DNA of 22,880 bases from DASWIG01 sp965371445 (GCA_965371445.1 CBDUYN010000167.1:1-22880); one strand, 5' to 3'; positions 6,362 to 14,921 are shown, counted from the stretch's first letter. Translations and numbers: made by a program. Notes: generated from the letters alone by a model not told the origin.

Positions 6362-6377
6362 CCTTGTCGAGACAAGG
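6362..6377. repeat. Hairpin in the leader of the DUF1684 gene
   Basis: CCTTGT (6362-6367) pairs with ACAAGG (6372-6377) around a CGAG loop. It is 44 bases after the receiver-gene stop and just ahead of the AGGAGG of the next gene. No T-run follows, so it is not a clear terminator; it may be a leader structure. Confidence 0.35.
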
Positions 6378-6396
6378 CGGACCAGGAGGTAGGAAA

Positions 6397-7320
6397 ATGC
6401 GAGCTCACCGTGCGGCCCTGCCGAGAGTCTTTGCCCTCATCACCCTTCTATTCCTGTCGCTCGCCGGCAGCGCCGGTCATGCCCAGGCCCGCGAGGTGCA
6501 TTCCCGCGAAGTCGAGTCCTGGCACCAGGGGCGCATCGAGCGCCTTCAGGGTGCCGGCAGCTGGCTGACGCTCGTCGGCCTCACCTGGCTTGAGGAGGGG
6601 GAGAGTACCTGCGGTAGCGATCCGGAGAGCGCCGTCGTGCTGCCGCCTTCGACGCCGCGGCGGGCCGGCACCTTCCACGTCGCCGGGGGCAAGGTCGAGC
6701 TCGCGGCCGCCGCGGGTGCGGGAGTCAAGAGCCTCGGCAAGGACGTCGAGCGCCTGGCGCTCGTGGACGACTCCGGCGGTACCCCGACGCTCCTGGAGAT
6801 CGGCAGCGTAACCTTCCACGTGATCCGCCGCGGCGAGCGCCTCGGCGTCCGGATCAAGGACAGCGAGAGCGCGACGCGGACCGGCTTCCAAGGTATCGAG
6901 AGGTACCCGGTGAGCTGGGATTGGCGGCTCGAGGCCCGCTTCGAGCCCTACGACCCTCCAAAACCGATCCCCGTACCGACCGCGATCGGCACGATCGACG
7001 ACCAAAGCTCTCCCGGAGCCGTGGTCTTCCAGGTCCCCGGCGGCGGGACCCACCGCCTCGACGCCTTGCCCGGGGCCGACGACGACGAGCTCTTCCTGGT
7101 CTTCGGCGACACCACCAACGGCAGCGAGACCTACGGCGGCGGCCGCTTCCTCTATGCCAACCTGAGCGAGGAGGGGACGCTCGTCGTCGACTTCAACAAG
7201 TCCTACAATCCGCCTTGCGCGTTCACAGCCTACGCCACTTGTCCGCTGCCGCCCCAGCAGAACCGCCTCGACGTCCCGGTGCGGGCCGGGGAGAAAAACT
7301 ACGGCGACGGCTCTCACTGA
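6397..7320 (+). CDS. Exported DUF1684 family protein
   Basis: Function unknown in the family. The 307-residue protein starts with a signal peptide (basic MRAHRAALPR, hydrophobic VFALITLLFLSLAGS, cleavage near AGHAQA). The mature part shows the DUF1684 hallmarks: W-x8-RL near the start, GSWLTLVGLTWLEEGE, LVFGDTTNGSETYGGGRFLYANL, and the C-terminal block DFNKSYNPPCAFTAYATCPLPP followed by NRLDVPVRAGEKNY. Two Cys in the C-terminal block are conserved in the family. ATG 6397 was chosen because AGGAGG (6384-6389) lies 7 bases ahead and the signal peptide begins there; the frame opens earlier at 6325. Expected outside the cytoplasm. It stands between two signalling genes without an obvious functional link. 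Confidence 0.85.
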   Translation: MRAHRAALPRVFALITLLFLSLAGSAGHAQAREVHSREVESWHQGRIERLQGAGSWLTLVGLTWLEEGESTCGSDPESAVVLPPSTPRRAGTFHVAGGKVELAAAAGAGVKSLGKDVERLALVDDSGGTPTLLEIGSVTFHVIRRGERLGVRIKDSESATRTGFQGIERYPVSWDWRLEARFEPYDPPKPIPVPTAIGTIDDQSSPGAVVFQVPGGGTHRLDALPGADDDELFLVFGDTTNGSETYGGGRFLYANLSEEGTLVVDFNKSYNPPCAFTAYATCPLPPQQNRLDVPVRAGEKNYGDGSH

Positions 7321-7347
7321 CACGGAGCGTTTTGCGGCGAAGCCGTC

Positions 7348-9042
7348 ATGGCCCGGACCGATCGTACACCGCTTCAAGCCCTGCGGCTCCTGACGGCCGT
7401 CGGTGCCGCCCTTTCCTCGGAGCGGGACCACGACCGGTTGATGGAGCTGATCCTGCAAAGCGCCCGGGAGCTGACGGCGGCCGACGGCGGCACGCTCTAC
7501 TCGCGAACCGAAGACGACTGCCTGAAGTTCGAGATCATGCGGACCGATTCCCTGGGCCTGGAGCTCGGGGGGACGAGCGGCCAGGCGATCGACTTCCCGC
7601 CGCTGCCGCTCTACAACGAGGACGGAACCCCTAACAACCACATGGTGGCGGCCTGGGCGGTCCACTCGGGGTCCACGGTGGCGATCCGCGACGCCTACGA
7701 CGCGACCGAGTTCGACTTCTCCGGCACCCGCGACTTCGACCGCCGCACGGGCTACCGCTCGAAGTCTTTCCTGACCGTGCCGATGCGCAACCACGAGCAG
7801 GAGGTCATCGGCGTCCTGCAGCTGATCAACGCGCTCGACCCGGAAACGGGCGAGGTCGCCGCCTTCACCGCCGAGGACCAGCAGGTGGTCGAGGCGCTGG
7901 CGTCCCAGGCGGCGATCACCTTGACGCGGGAGCGTCTCATCCACGATCACCAGCGGCTCTTCGAGGCGTTCGTCGAGCTCATCGCTTCGGCGATCGACGA
8001 CAAGTCGCCCTACACCGGCAGCCACTGTCGGCGCGTGCCGGTGCTCACCATGATGCTCGCCGACGCCGTCGCCGAGACCCGCAAGGGTCCCCTGGCGGAC
8101 TTCACGATGAGCGAGGAGGACCGCTACGAGCTGCGGGTCGCGGCCTGGCTCCACGACTGTGGCAAGGTGGCGACCCCCGAGGCGGTCATCGACAAGGCGA
8201 CGAAGCTGGAGAAGAGATTCGACCGTATCGAGCTCGTCGACACGCGCTTCGAGGTCTTGAAGCGCGACGCCAAGATCGCGGCGCTCGAAGCCGAAGCCGA
8301 GGCGCTTCACCGCGGCGAGAGCTTCGATCGCGAGGCGAGGCGGAGGGCGTTGCGCGGCGAGATCGCCCGGCTCGACTCCGACCGCGATTTCCTTCACCTC
8401 TGCAACCAGGGAAGCGAATCGATGTCGAGCGAGGACCGGCAACGCGTCGAGCGAATCGCCGACTACCTCTGGCATCCCCTGACGGCGGGCGAGGATAACA
8501 CCCCTGCCGCGAAGGCGTTCTTGAACGACGACGAGCTCAAGAACCTCGTCATCGAGCGCGGTACCCTGACGGCGGAGGAGCGCGAGATCATCAACGCCCA
8601 TGCCCTGACGACGATCAAGATGCTCGAATCGCTTCCCTATCCCAAGCACCTGGCCCGGGTGCCGGAGTTCGCCGGCGGCCACCATGAGCGCATGGACGGC
8701 AAGGGCTACCCACGGGGGCTCGTCCGCGAAGAGATGTCGGTCCAGGCACGCATCATGGGAATCGCCGACATCTTCGAGGCCCTGACCGCCGGCGATCGTC
8801 CGTACAAGGGGGCGATGACGCTTTCCCAAGCCCTGACGATCCTCGGCCAGATGAAGCTCGACCACCACATCGACCCGGATCTGTTCGACGTCTTCATCCG
8901 CGAGCGGGTGTGGGAGCGCTACGCCGAGTCCTTCCTGAAACCGGAGCAGCTCGACGCGGCCGACCTCGCCCAGGTGCCCGGCGTTCCCGAGGACGTGCTG
9001 GCCGAGGACGTGCTGGCCGAGGACAGTGAGGACACCGAGTGA
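7348..9042 (+). CDS. GAF and HD-GYP domain cyclic-di-GMP phosphodiesterase
   Basis: Likely hydrolyses cyclic di-GMP to lower its cellular level, under control of a small-molecule or redox-sensing GAF domain. The 564-residue protein has GAF at about 10-195 (LLTAVGAALSSERDHDRLMELIL ... FLTVPMRNHEQEVIGVLQLIN, shown in pieces), then the HD-GYP domain with AAWLHDCGKV (His269-Asp270), HHERMDGKGYPRGL (445-458) and ADIFEALTAGDRPYKGAM. Between the HD pair and the GYP motif lie about 175 residues, well over the usual roughly 60, including a charged, probably coiled-coil stretch (285-345). The C-terminus carries a duplicated EDVLA unit. No membrane segment: cytoplasmic. The stop overlaps the next gene's GTG by 4 bases (GTGA), so this enzyme and the sigma-54 activator are coupled. 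The ATG has a weak ribosome binding site. Confidence 0.88.
   Translation: MARTDRTPLQALRLLTAVGAALSSERDHDRLMELILQSARELTAADGGTLYSRTEDDCLKFEIMRTDSLGLELGGTSGQAIDFPPLPLYNEDGTPNNHMVAAWAVHSGSTVAIRDAYDATEFDFSGTRDFDRRTGYRSKSFLTVPMRNHEQEVIGVLQLINALDPETGEVAAFTAEDQQVVEALASQAAITLTRERLIHDHQRLFEAFVELIASAIDDKSPYTGSHCRRVPVLTMMLADAVAETRKGPLADFTMSEEDRYELRVAAWLHDCGKVATPEAVIDKATKLEKRFDRIELVDTRFEVLKRDAKIAALEAEAEALHRGESFDREARRRALRGEIARLDSDRDFLHLCNQGSESMSSEDRQRVERIADYLWHPLTAGEDNTPAAKAFLNDDELKNLVIERGTLTAEEREIINAHALTTIKMLESLPYPKHLARVPEFAGGHHERMDGKGYPRGLVREEMSVQARIMGIADIFEALTAGDRPYKGAMTLSQALTILGQMKLDHHIDPDLFDVFIRERVWERYAESFLKPEQLDAADLAQVPGVPEDVLAEDVLAEDSEDTE
8989..9018 (+). repeat. Tandem duplication of 15 bases at the HD-GYP gene end
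   Basis: GAGGACGTGCTGGCC occurs twice head to tail (8989-9003 and 9004-9018) and is followed by GAGGAC. It adds five residues (EDVLA) in frame to the C-terminus, just before the overlapping start of the next gene. Confidence 0.9.
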
Positions 9043-10430
9043 AAAGCACCTTGGTCGAAAGCGCCGAGAAAGCGGCACCGAGGGTGCTCCTGGTCGACGA
9101 CGAGCCCCTGCTGCGCCAGGCGCTCACCGAGTACCTGCGTTTGGTGGGCTACGAGATCGTCGAGGCGGGGACGCGCCGCGAGGCGGAAGGAGCCATGCTG
9201 CGCGGCGGTTTTGACGCCGCGGTGTTTGACTACCACCTGCCCGACGGCAACGCTCACGACCTCCTCGCCTTCCGGCGGGAGCAGGCGATCGACCTGGCCG
9301 CCGTCATCTTGACCGGCCACGGCACGATCGACCTCGCGGTCGCCAGCCTCAAGCAGGGGGCCGAGCACTTCTTGACAAAGCCCATAAAGATGGCAGCGCT
9401 GGCGGTGGTCTTGGAGCGGGTGATCGAGAACCGGCGCATTCGCCGCCAGCGCCACTACGAGCACGAGCGCGCCAGGAACGAGCCGTTGGATCCCTTCCTC
9501 GGCACGAGCGCCGCGATGAAGCGCCTGCGCCATGTCGCCGAGCGCGTCGTACGTTCCGCGAGCCCGATCCGCATCCATGGCGAGACCGGTACGGGCAAAG
9601 GCGTCCTGGCCCGGTGGCTGCATGAAAACGGGCCGCGCGCCGACGAGGCGTTTGTCGAGATCAACTGTGCCGGCCTCTCGCCCGAGTTTCTCGACAGCGA
9701 GCTTTTCGGCCACCGGAAGGGCGCTTTCACCGGCGCCGTCACGAGCAAGCAGGGGCTGCTCGAAGCCGCCCACCGCGGAACGGTCTTCCTCGACGAGATC
9801 GGCGACGTCGACGTCCGGGTGCAGCCCAAGCTCCTGAAGGTCTTGGAGGAGAAGCGTTTCCGCCGCATGGGCGACGTGCGCGAGCGGGAGGTCTCGATCC
9901 GTCTGATCGCCGCTTCCCACCAGGACCTCCAGGCCTTGGTGAAAAAGGGGAGCTTTCGCGAGGACCTCTACTTCCGGATCAGCACCCTGCCGATCGAGAT
10001 CCCGCCGCTTCGCGAGCGCGAAGAGGACATCCCGGCCCTGGCCACAAACATCCTCGCGCGGCTCGGGGCCGAGATGGGACGCTCGGCGAGCCTCACGCCG
10101 GCCGCTCTCAAGCGCCTTCAGGGCTACTCCTGGCCGGGGAACATCCGTGAGCTACGAAACGTCCTCGAACGCTCGCTCCTCTTGCGGGGCTCCGGGGAGC
10201 TTCGACCGCAGGACTTCCATTTCGAGACCCTCGGGGTGGCGGGGGCCGCGGCGGTGGACGACGAGCAGGACGTGGAGCTCACCCTCCAGGAGGTGGAGCG
10301 CCGCCACATCGAGCGCCTCGTCCAGGGCTCCGAGAAGTCCATCGCGGCGATCGCCCGCGACCTCGGCATCTCGCGCACCACGCTCTATCAGAAGATCCGC
10401 ACCTACAGCATCGAGGTGCCGGCATCCTGA
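9039..10430 (+). CDS. Sigma-54-dependent response regulator, NtrC type
   Basis: Second sigma-54 activator in the window, 463 residues. The receiver (about 13-130) has Asp20/Asp21, phosphoacceptor Asp64 in FDYHLPDG, Thr92 and Lys114. The AAA+ domain shows Walker A GETGTGKG (181-188), GAFTGA (228-233), Walker B TVFLDEIG (248-255) and FREDLYFRI. The C-terminal Fis-type helix-turn-helix reads EKSIAAIARDLGISRTTLYQKI. Start GTG 9039 overlaps the HD-GYP stop by 4 bases, which supports co-translation and a shared role, perhaps tying c-di-GMP turnover to sigma-54 transcription; that link is inference. The final Walker A residue is Gly (GKG) instead of the common Glu (GKE), which is tolerated in AAA+ proteins. 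No kinase gene is adjacent. Confidence 0.93.
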   Translation: MKSTLVESAEKAAPRVLLVDDEPLLRQALTEYLRLVGYEIVEAGTRREAEGAMLRGGFDAAVFDYHLPDGNAHDLLAFRREQAIDLAAVILTGHGTIDLAVASLKQGAEHFLTKPIKMAALAVVLERVIENRRIRRQRHYEHERARNEPLDPFLGTSAAMKRLRHVAERVVRSASPIRIHGETGTGKGVLARWLHENGPRADEAFVEINCAGLSPEFLDSELFGHRKGAFTGAVTSKQGLLEAAHRGTVFLDEIGDVDVRVQPKLLKVLEEKRFRRMGDVREREVSIRLIAASHQDLQALVKKGSFREDLYFRISTLPIEIPPLREREEDIPALATNILARLGAEMGRSASLTPAALKRLQGYSWPGNIRELRNVLERSLLLRGSGELRPQDFHFETLGVAGAAAVDDEQDVELTLQEVERRHIERLVQGSEKSIAAIARDLGISRTTLYQKIRTYSIEVPAS

Positions 10431-10439
10431 CGGCCCTCC

Positions 10440-11237
10440 ATGCGCAAGGCGATGACGAAGAGACCGGAGGTGGGCGATCACAAGGATCGCCCCTACGCAT
10501 ACCCGTTACCGCCAGCTGACGTAGGGGCGAATCTTGTATTCGTCCTCGGCGGTCTTCCGCTTGCCCTGGTTCTCCTCGCCTTTGCCGCCGGTCTCGCCGC
10601 TCAGGAGGCCGTCCTCGTGGACCGGATTGTCGCGGTGGTCGACGAAGAGGCGATTTTCCTCTCCGACGTCGAGCAGGCGATCGCCCTGGGGCAGCTCGTC
10701 CCGCGGCAAGGGGAAGGGCTGGAGGAGCTTCGCCGCCGGGTCGTGGATCGGATCGTCGACCAGCGCCTGCAGCTCCACGAGGTGGAGCGCTTCGATGCCG
10801 GCCAGGTGTCGATCGAGGAGGTCGAAGGCCAAGTCGCCGCGATCCGGGCCCGGTTCGAGGACGATCGTTCCTGGCAGTCCTGGCTCGCAGGCCTTGGACT
10901 CGACAAAGAGGGCGTGCGTCACCTCGTGAGACGCCAGTTGCGGGTGCTGGCCTACGTCGAGGAGCGTCTGGGGCCGCGGGTTTTCGTCGACCTCGACGAC
11001 GTTCGCTCCTATTACGCCGGGGAGCTCACGGCGGAGATGGAGCGCCGCGGCGAGCCGCTGCCGCCGATCGCCGAGGTCCGCGAAGCGATCCGCGCCCTGC
11101 TGCGCGAGCGCCGTCTGAACGAAAAGATCGAGGCCTGGGTCGAGGAGCTCCGTTTGAAGGCCGACGTCGTCGACTACCTGAAGCGCTCGCCCGGCGAGCT
11201 GCCACCGGTCGCCGAGGTCGTCGAGGGCGGCGGCTAG
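10440..11237 (+). CDS. SurA-like exported chaperone domain protein
   Basis: Resembles the N-terminal chaperone domain of SurA and related periplasmic peptidyl-prolyl isomerases (VDRIVAVVDEEAIFLSDVEQ, then a helical region RRRVVDRIVDQRLQLHEVER), which assist outer-membrane protein folding. No parvulin isomerase domain is present: the 265-residue protein ends in helices typical of the C-terminal part of the SurA_N fold (EVREAIRALLRERRLNEKIEAWVEELR). The export signal is odd: residues about 12-36 are encoded by a palindromic repeat element (10472-10545), which supplies VGDHKDRPY and even the first hydrophobic residues (NLVFVL) ahead of the core GGLPLALVLLAFAAGLAAQEA. In-frame starts are ATG 10440 and ATG 10452, neither with a clear ribosome binding site; there is none after the repeat. 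The stop is 9 bases beyond the preceding regulator, so it may be read from the same transcript. Confidence 0.75.
   Translation: MRKAMTKRPEVGDHKDRPYAYPLPPADVGANLVFVLGGLPLALVLLAFAAGLAAQEAVLVDRIVAVVDEEAIFLSDVEQAIALGQLVPRQGEGLEELRRRVVDRIVDQRLQLHEVERFDAGQVSIEEVEGQVAAIRARFEDDRSWQSWLAGLGLDKEGVRHLVRRQLRVLAYVEERLGPRVFVDLDDVRSYYAGELTAEMERRGEPLPPIAEVREAIRALLRERRLNEKIEAWVEELRLKADVVDYLKRSPGELPPVAEVVEGGG
10472..10545 (+). repeat. REP/BIME-like palindromic element, copy 1, inside a coding region
   Basis: Two facing hairpins: GGGCGATC-ACAAG-GATCGCCC (10472-10492) and GGGCGAAT-CTTGT-ATTCGTCC (10525-10545, one mismatch). Their outer flanks CCCCTAC (10490-10496) and GTAGGGG (10521-10527) also pair, so the whole 74 bases can fold as one structure. 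A reverse-oriented copy is at 15877-15954. This copy lies within the signal-peptide region of the SurA-like gene. Confidence 0.85.
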
Positions 11238-11250
11238 CCTGGCGGCCGCC

Positions 11251-11270
11251 GGGCGCACGGCCGTGCGCCC
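11251..11270. repeat. Perfect 20-base palindrome between convergent genes
   Basis: GGGCGCACGGCCGTGCGCCC followed by CTAC, which has the GGGCG ... CGCCCCTAC frame of the two longer elements and is likely a solo member of the same family. CTA (11271-11273) is the stop of the minus-strand transglycosylase gene, and the SurA-like gene ends 13 bases to the left, so the hairpin lies in the 3' ends of both transcripts and may protect or terminate them. Confidence 0.75.
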
Positions 11271-13640
11271 CTACTCGGCCGGTGTCGGGTAGAGCTCGAG
11301 GTAGTGCTCGCGGCTTCTCAAGACCTTCGTCAGGTAGCCCCGGGTCTCCCGGAAGGCCACCTTGCTCAAGTACTCCTCCGTCTCGTCGCTCAGGCAGTAC
11401 CGGCGCCACAGGGCGGCCTGGGGCTCGCCGGCGTTGTAGGCCGCCACCACTTCCGGTAGGGAGCCTTCGAACTCCACGTAGAGCTGGCTCAAATAGGCCG
11501 CGCCCAGGGCGATCGAGACCTCGGGACGTTCCAGGTCCCGGGGCTCGATAGGTCCTAACTCGAAACTTTTCGCGATCTCTCGTGCGGTCGAGAAGATGAA
11601 CTGGGTGAGCCCCTGCGCGGCGGCGGCGGAAAAGGCCCGCGGGTCGAAACGACTCTCCTCGCGGATGATCGCGGTCAGGAGGTGGGGGTCGACGTCGCGG
11701 CGACCAGCCTCCGCCAGGATGAGCTCGCCGTAGCTCATGGGGTAGAGCAACTGCTGAAAGGCGATCGGCAGGAGCGGTTCCGGGACGCCGCGGGGGACGC
11801 GCTTTGAGAGGATCTCGGCGATGTAGAGCGACCGTCGGGTCTCGCCGGAGCGCGCCAGGACGACGCTGCCGGTAAAGGCGAGGCCGGGCTGGGTGACCGG
11901 AAAGTGATGCAGGATCTCGGCCGCTCCCTCGTCAAAAAGGCCGAGGGCCACGAGCATCTCCTCGGGCCGAGTCTTCTCGGCCCGCCACAGAGGCCATGCC
12001 GCCGTGGGCTCGAGCTCCAACCGCAGAAAGCTCACCGCCGCCGAGTTGCGCGCCAAGCCCTCGCTGAGGGCCGCTTCGGCCCGCCGATGATGCGGCGTCC
12101 CGGGCTCGAGGAAAAGCCAGGCCCGGTAGAGGTCGCTCGCGGCGGCCGCCGAGGCGAGCTGTCTTGCCCGCTGGCTTGCCAGGGTGGCGAGCGGCGGCGA
12201 CTCCAGGCGCCGGCGAGCCGCGACGCCGAAGGGGTGATAGGGATCCTCCGCGAGCGCCGTCAGGTAGCTTTCGACGGCGGCCTCCGGGCGCCCACGCAGC
12301 TCTTCCAGGCGGCCCTGCCAGTATTGAAGCTCGTTCGGCGTCACCCGGCGCAGCCTGGCGGCTTTTTCCAGCCAGGAAGCGACGCCCTCCGAGCGGCTTT
12401 GGACCAGCTCCGATGCGGCAAGGAAGACAAGCGCCCGCGAGGCCGTGCCGAGCTTGCGGCGGCGGTAGAGGTCCTCCAGGCTCCGGAAGGCCTCTTGGCG
12501 GCGCCCGGCGAGCCAATGGAGGCGCAACCCGGCGATGAGCGCCGAGTCGGACCAGCCTCCGGTGAGATCCGTCTGATAGGTCTCGCGAAAGACCTCGATC
12601 GCGCGCTCCGTTCGGCCCAGAAGCTCATAGGAGCGGCCTTCCTGGTAGAGCGCCTGGGCCTTGAGCTCAGGCGTGCGGGTGAGGTTCGCGAGGGTGCGAA
12701 AGGCGGCCGCCGCTTCCCCATGGCGTCCGTCCCAGAAATGGCTGCGAGCCAGCGCATAGCGCAGCTCATAGGCCTCGCGCCGGCTGATGTCCTTGGCCGA
12801 GGAGACCTGCACCAGGGCCCGCGCCAGGTGGTGGACGGCGTCCGGAAACTCGCGATGGCGGTAAAAGGCGAGGCCCACCAGCATGTGGGTGCGGGGCTCT
12901 AGCTTCTCCGGCGCGACGGCGACGATGCGCTCCGCGGTGCTGCGTGCCACCGGGTCGTCTCGCTTCTCCTCGAGCAGGTGGATCCAGAGCGCCGCGGCCT
13001 CCTGCGCCGCGCCTTCGCGAGCCCGGCATCCAGCGACGGCGAAGAGCAGCTCGCGCCGGTCGCTACCCCGGAACCGGTGGGCCTCAAGACCCTGCAACAA
13101 CCGGCAGTCGCCCCCTGCCGTCACCGTGCGGCGCAGGAGAGCGACCGCGAGGCCGACCAGGTCGCGGGGCGGACGCGACCGCAGGAGCGTCGCCACGAGG
13201 CCGGCCGCCACCTCGGGATGACCCAGGTCCTCCTGCTCCACCGCCAGGCGGTAACGGCTGTAGGGACTGAGCGCCGGCGTGACGCTCATCGTCGTGGCGA
13301 AAGCCTCCAGGGCCTCCGGGCGCCGGTCGAGCGACAAGAGGAGATGGGCTCGCAGGTAGTCGAGGCCGACGGCCCGCGAGCCCTCGGGGTCCTCGGCCAG
13401 GCGGCGCTCGACAAGAACGAGCGCCGCTTCGTGGTCACGGCCTAGCTGGAGGTCGATCAGGGGGATCCGGGGATCGGCGGCGGGGTCCTCTTGCTGGGCG
13501 CTACCCGCCAGGGGGAGGGAAAGCGTCAGGACGGCGGCAGCCAGGACCGGGGCAAGCCGGCTCGCGACCGAACCGCTTCGAGACACCTGCGCCATCCGAG
13601 ATCCGAGCCGTCGACCGTGTCGCTTGCCTTTGCCACCCAT
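11271..13640 (-). CDS. Soluble lytic murein transglycosylase with TPR-like repeats
   Basis: Cleaves the N-acetylmuramic acid to N-acetylglucosamine bond of peptidoglycan in the periplasm, forming 1,6-anhydro ends, in wall turnover or remodelling. The 789-residue protein has an N-terminal signal region (hydrophobic APVLAAAVLTLSLPLAGSA, cleavage near SAQQ), a long alpha-helical TPR-like superhelix (about 50-600) like the Slt70 ring, and a C-terminal SLT domain: AIIREESRFDPRAFS with the catalytic Glu at about residue 662, GLTQFIFSTA and AAYNAGEP. The motif is SAAAAQGLTQF where SxAGAxGLMQ is usual. ATG 13640 is preceded by AGGA 11 bases ahead; TTG 13649 would add three residues. It lies 24 bases downstream of murA on the same strand, a sensible pairing of wall synthesis and turnover. 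Confidence 0.88.
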   Translation of the reverse strand: MGGKGKRHGRRLGSRMAQVSRSGSVASRLAPVLAAAVLTLSLPLAGSAQQEDPAADPRIPLIDLQLGRDHEAALVLVERRLAEDPEGSRAVGLDYLRAHLLLSLDRRPEALEAFATTMSVTPALSPYSRYRLAVEQEDLGHPEVAAGLVATLLRSRPPRDLVGLAVALLRRTVTAGGDCRLLQGLEAHRFRGSDRRELLFAVAGCRAREGAAQEAAALWIHLLEEKRDDPVARSTAERIVAVAPEKLEPRTHMLVGLAFYRHREFPDAVHHLARALVQVSSAKDISRREAYELRYALARSHFWDGRHGEAAAAFRTLANLTRTPELKAQALYQEGRSYELLGRTERAIEVFRETYQTDLTGGWSDSALIAGLRLHWLAGRRQEAFRSLEDLYRRRKLGTASRALVFLAASELVQSRSEGVASWLEKAARLRRVTPNELQYWQGRLEELRGRPEAAVESYLTALAEDPYHPFGVAARRRLESPPLATLASQRARQLASAAAASDLYRAWLFLEPGTPHHRRAEAALSEGLARNSAAVSFLRLELEPTAAWPLWRAEKTRPEEMLVALGLFDEGAAEILHHFPVTQPGLAFTGSVVLARSGETRRSLYIAEILSKRVPRGVPEPLLPIAFQQLLYPMSYGELILAEAGRRDVDPHLLTAIIREESRFDPRAFSAAAAQGLTQFIFSTAREIAKSFELGPIEPRDLERPEVSIALGAAYLSQLYVEFEGSLPEVVAAYNAGEPQAALWRRYCLSDETEEYLSKVAFRETRGYLTKVLRSREHYLELYPTPAE

Positions 13641-13664
13641 CGTTTTCAAGCGTCCTGACCTTTC

Positions 13665-14921
13665 TCACGACGAGATCCGCTCCACCTCCGCTCCGAGCGC
13701 CTGCAATTTCGATTCCATCGCCTCGTAGCCGCGGTCGAGGTGGTAGATCCTGTCGACGACGGTCTCGCCGTCGGCGACGAGCGCCGCCAGGACGAGGCAG
13801 GCCGAGGCCCGCAGATCGGTCGCCATCACCCGCGCGCCCTGGAGCGGCGTGGGGCCGTGAATGCGGGCATAGGTGCCCTCGATCGTGATGTCGGCCCCCA
13901 TCCGCACGAGCTCCGGCACGTGTTGGAAGCGATTCTCAAAGACCGTCTCCGAGACCGTCGAGGTCCCGTGGGCCTGGGTGGCGAGGGCCATGTACTGGGC
14001 CTGGAGGTCGGTGGGGAAGCCCGGATGGGGCTCCGTGAGGATACCTCGCGGCCGAAGGTTGCCGTCGCTCGCGACGCGCACGCCCTCGTCGCTGATTTCG
14101 ACGAACGCGCCGATTTCGCTCAATTTTTCGAGCAGAGGTGCCAGATCGGCAGGGCGCGCGCCCAGAGCGGTGACGTCGCCGGCGGTCATGGCGGCGCCGA
14201 TCAGGTAGGTCCCCGCCTCGATCCGGTCGGGGACGACGGTGTGGTGCCCTCCGGTGAGCCGGGCGACGCCCTCGATCGTGACGCGCTCCTCGCCGGCCCC
14301 TTCGATCGCCGCGCCCATGGTGACGAGGAGCCGGGCGAGATCTGAGACCTCGGGCTCGCGGGCGCAGTTGTGAAGCACCGTCGTGCCGCGGGCGAGGCTC
14401 GCCGCCATCAGCAGGTTCTCGGTCCCTCCGACCGTGGGCTGGGTAAAGCGGAAGCTCGTCCCCACCAGCTGCGAGGCCTTCGCCTCCACGAAGCCGTGCT
14501 CGATTGTGACCTCGGCTCCGAGAGCCTCGAGACCGGCCAGGTGCTGGTCGATCGGCCTCACGCCGATGGCACAACCGCCCGGCAGCGACACCCGGGCGTG
14601 CCCGCGGCGGGCGACGAGCGGGCCGAGCACGAGCGCGCTCGCCCGCATCGTCTTGACGAGCTCGTAGGGCGCGTCGTCGGCGGGACGCGTCTCCCCCGAC
14701 GAGCGGACGACCGCTTCCCCTTCCCCGGCGATCGTCTTGCCGAGGTGCTCGAGGAGGCGGCGCATCGTGCGGATGTCGCGCACCTCGGGGACGTTCGTCA
14801 AACTCACGGTCTCGTCGGTCAGGAGCGTGGCGGCGAGCGCCGGCAAGGCGGCGTTCTTGGCGCCGCTCGTGGGAATCCTGCCGGCGAGGCGGCCCGGCCC
14901 GGCGATCAGAAGCTTGTCCAA
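13665..14921 (-). CDS. murA: UDP-N-acetylglucosamine 1-carboxyvinyltransferase
   Basis: First committed step of peptidoglycan synthesis in the cytoplasm: transfers enolpyruvate from phosphoenolpyruvate to UDP-GlcNAc. The 418-residue length matches the family. Seen: SGAKNAAL with the substrate-binding Lys22; catalytic Cys117 in GGCAIGVRPIDQHL, the Cys form that is sensitive to fosfomycin; and the paired repeats of the two inside-out alpha/beta domains, with PGFPTDLQAQ and RxxAxLVLAAL-like sequence near the C-terminus (LRASACLVLAALVADGETV). TTG 14921 is the start: AAAGGAGG (14937-14930) lies 8 bases ahead, and the family N-terminus (xKLLIAGPGRLAGRI) begins there. The frame stays open for a further 2 kb upstream, but that is antisense to other genes. 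Divergent from the FGE-like gene, with about 120 bases between starts. Confidence 0.97.
   Translation of the reverse strand: MDKLLIAGPGRLAGRIPTSGAKNAALPALAATLLTDETVSLTNVPEVRDIRTMRRLLEHLGKTIAGEGEAVVRSSGETRPADDAPYELVKTMRASALVLGPLVARRGHARVSLPGGCAIGVRPIDQHLAGLEALGAEVTIEHGFVEAKASQLVGTSFRFTQPTVGGTENLLMAASLARGTTVLHNCAREPEVSDLARLLVTMGAAIEGAGEERVTIEGVARLTGGHHTVVPDRIEAGTYLIGAAMTAGDVTALGARPADLAPLLEKLSEIGAFVEISDEGVRVASDGNLRPRGILTEPHPGFPTDLQAQYMALATQAHGTSTVSETVFENRFQHVPELVRMGADITIEGTYARIHGPTPLQGARVMATDLRASACLVLAALVADGETVVDRIYHLDRGYEAMESKLQALGAEVERISS

Noticed and set aside
6448..9078. 876-codon open frame on the minus strand
   Set aside because: It is antisense to the DUF1684 and HD-GYP genes, which have clear domains. 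High G+C codon bias keeps the opposite frame open; the translation shows no recognisable domain and is rich in Arg, Gly and Val.
11904..12902. 332-codon plus-strand open frame
   Set aside because: Antisense to the lytic transglycosylase TPR region; no domain features.
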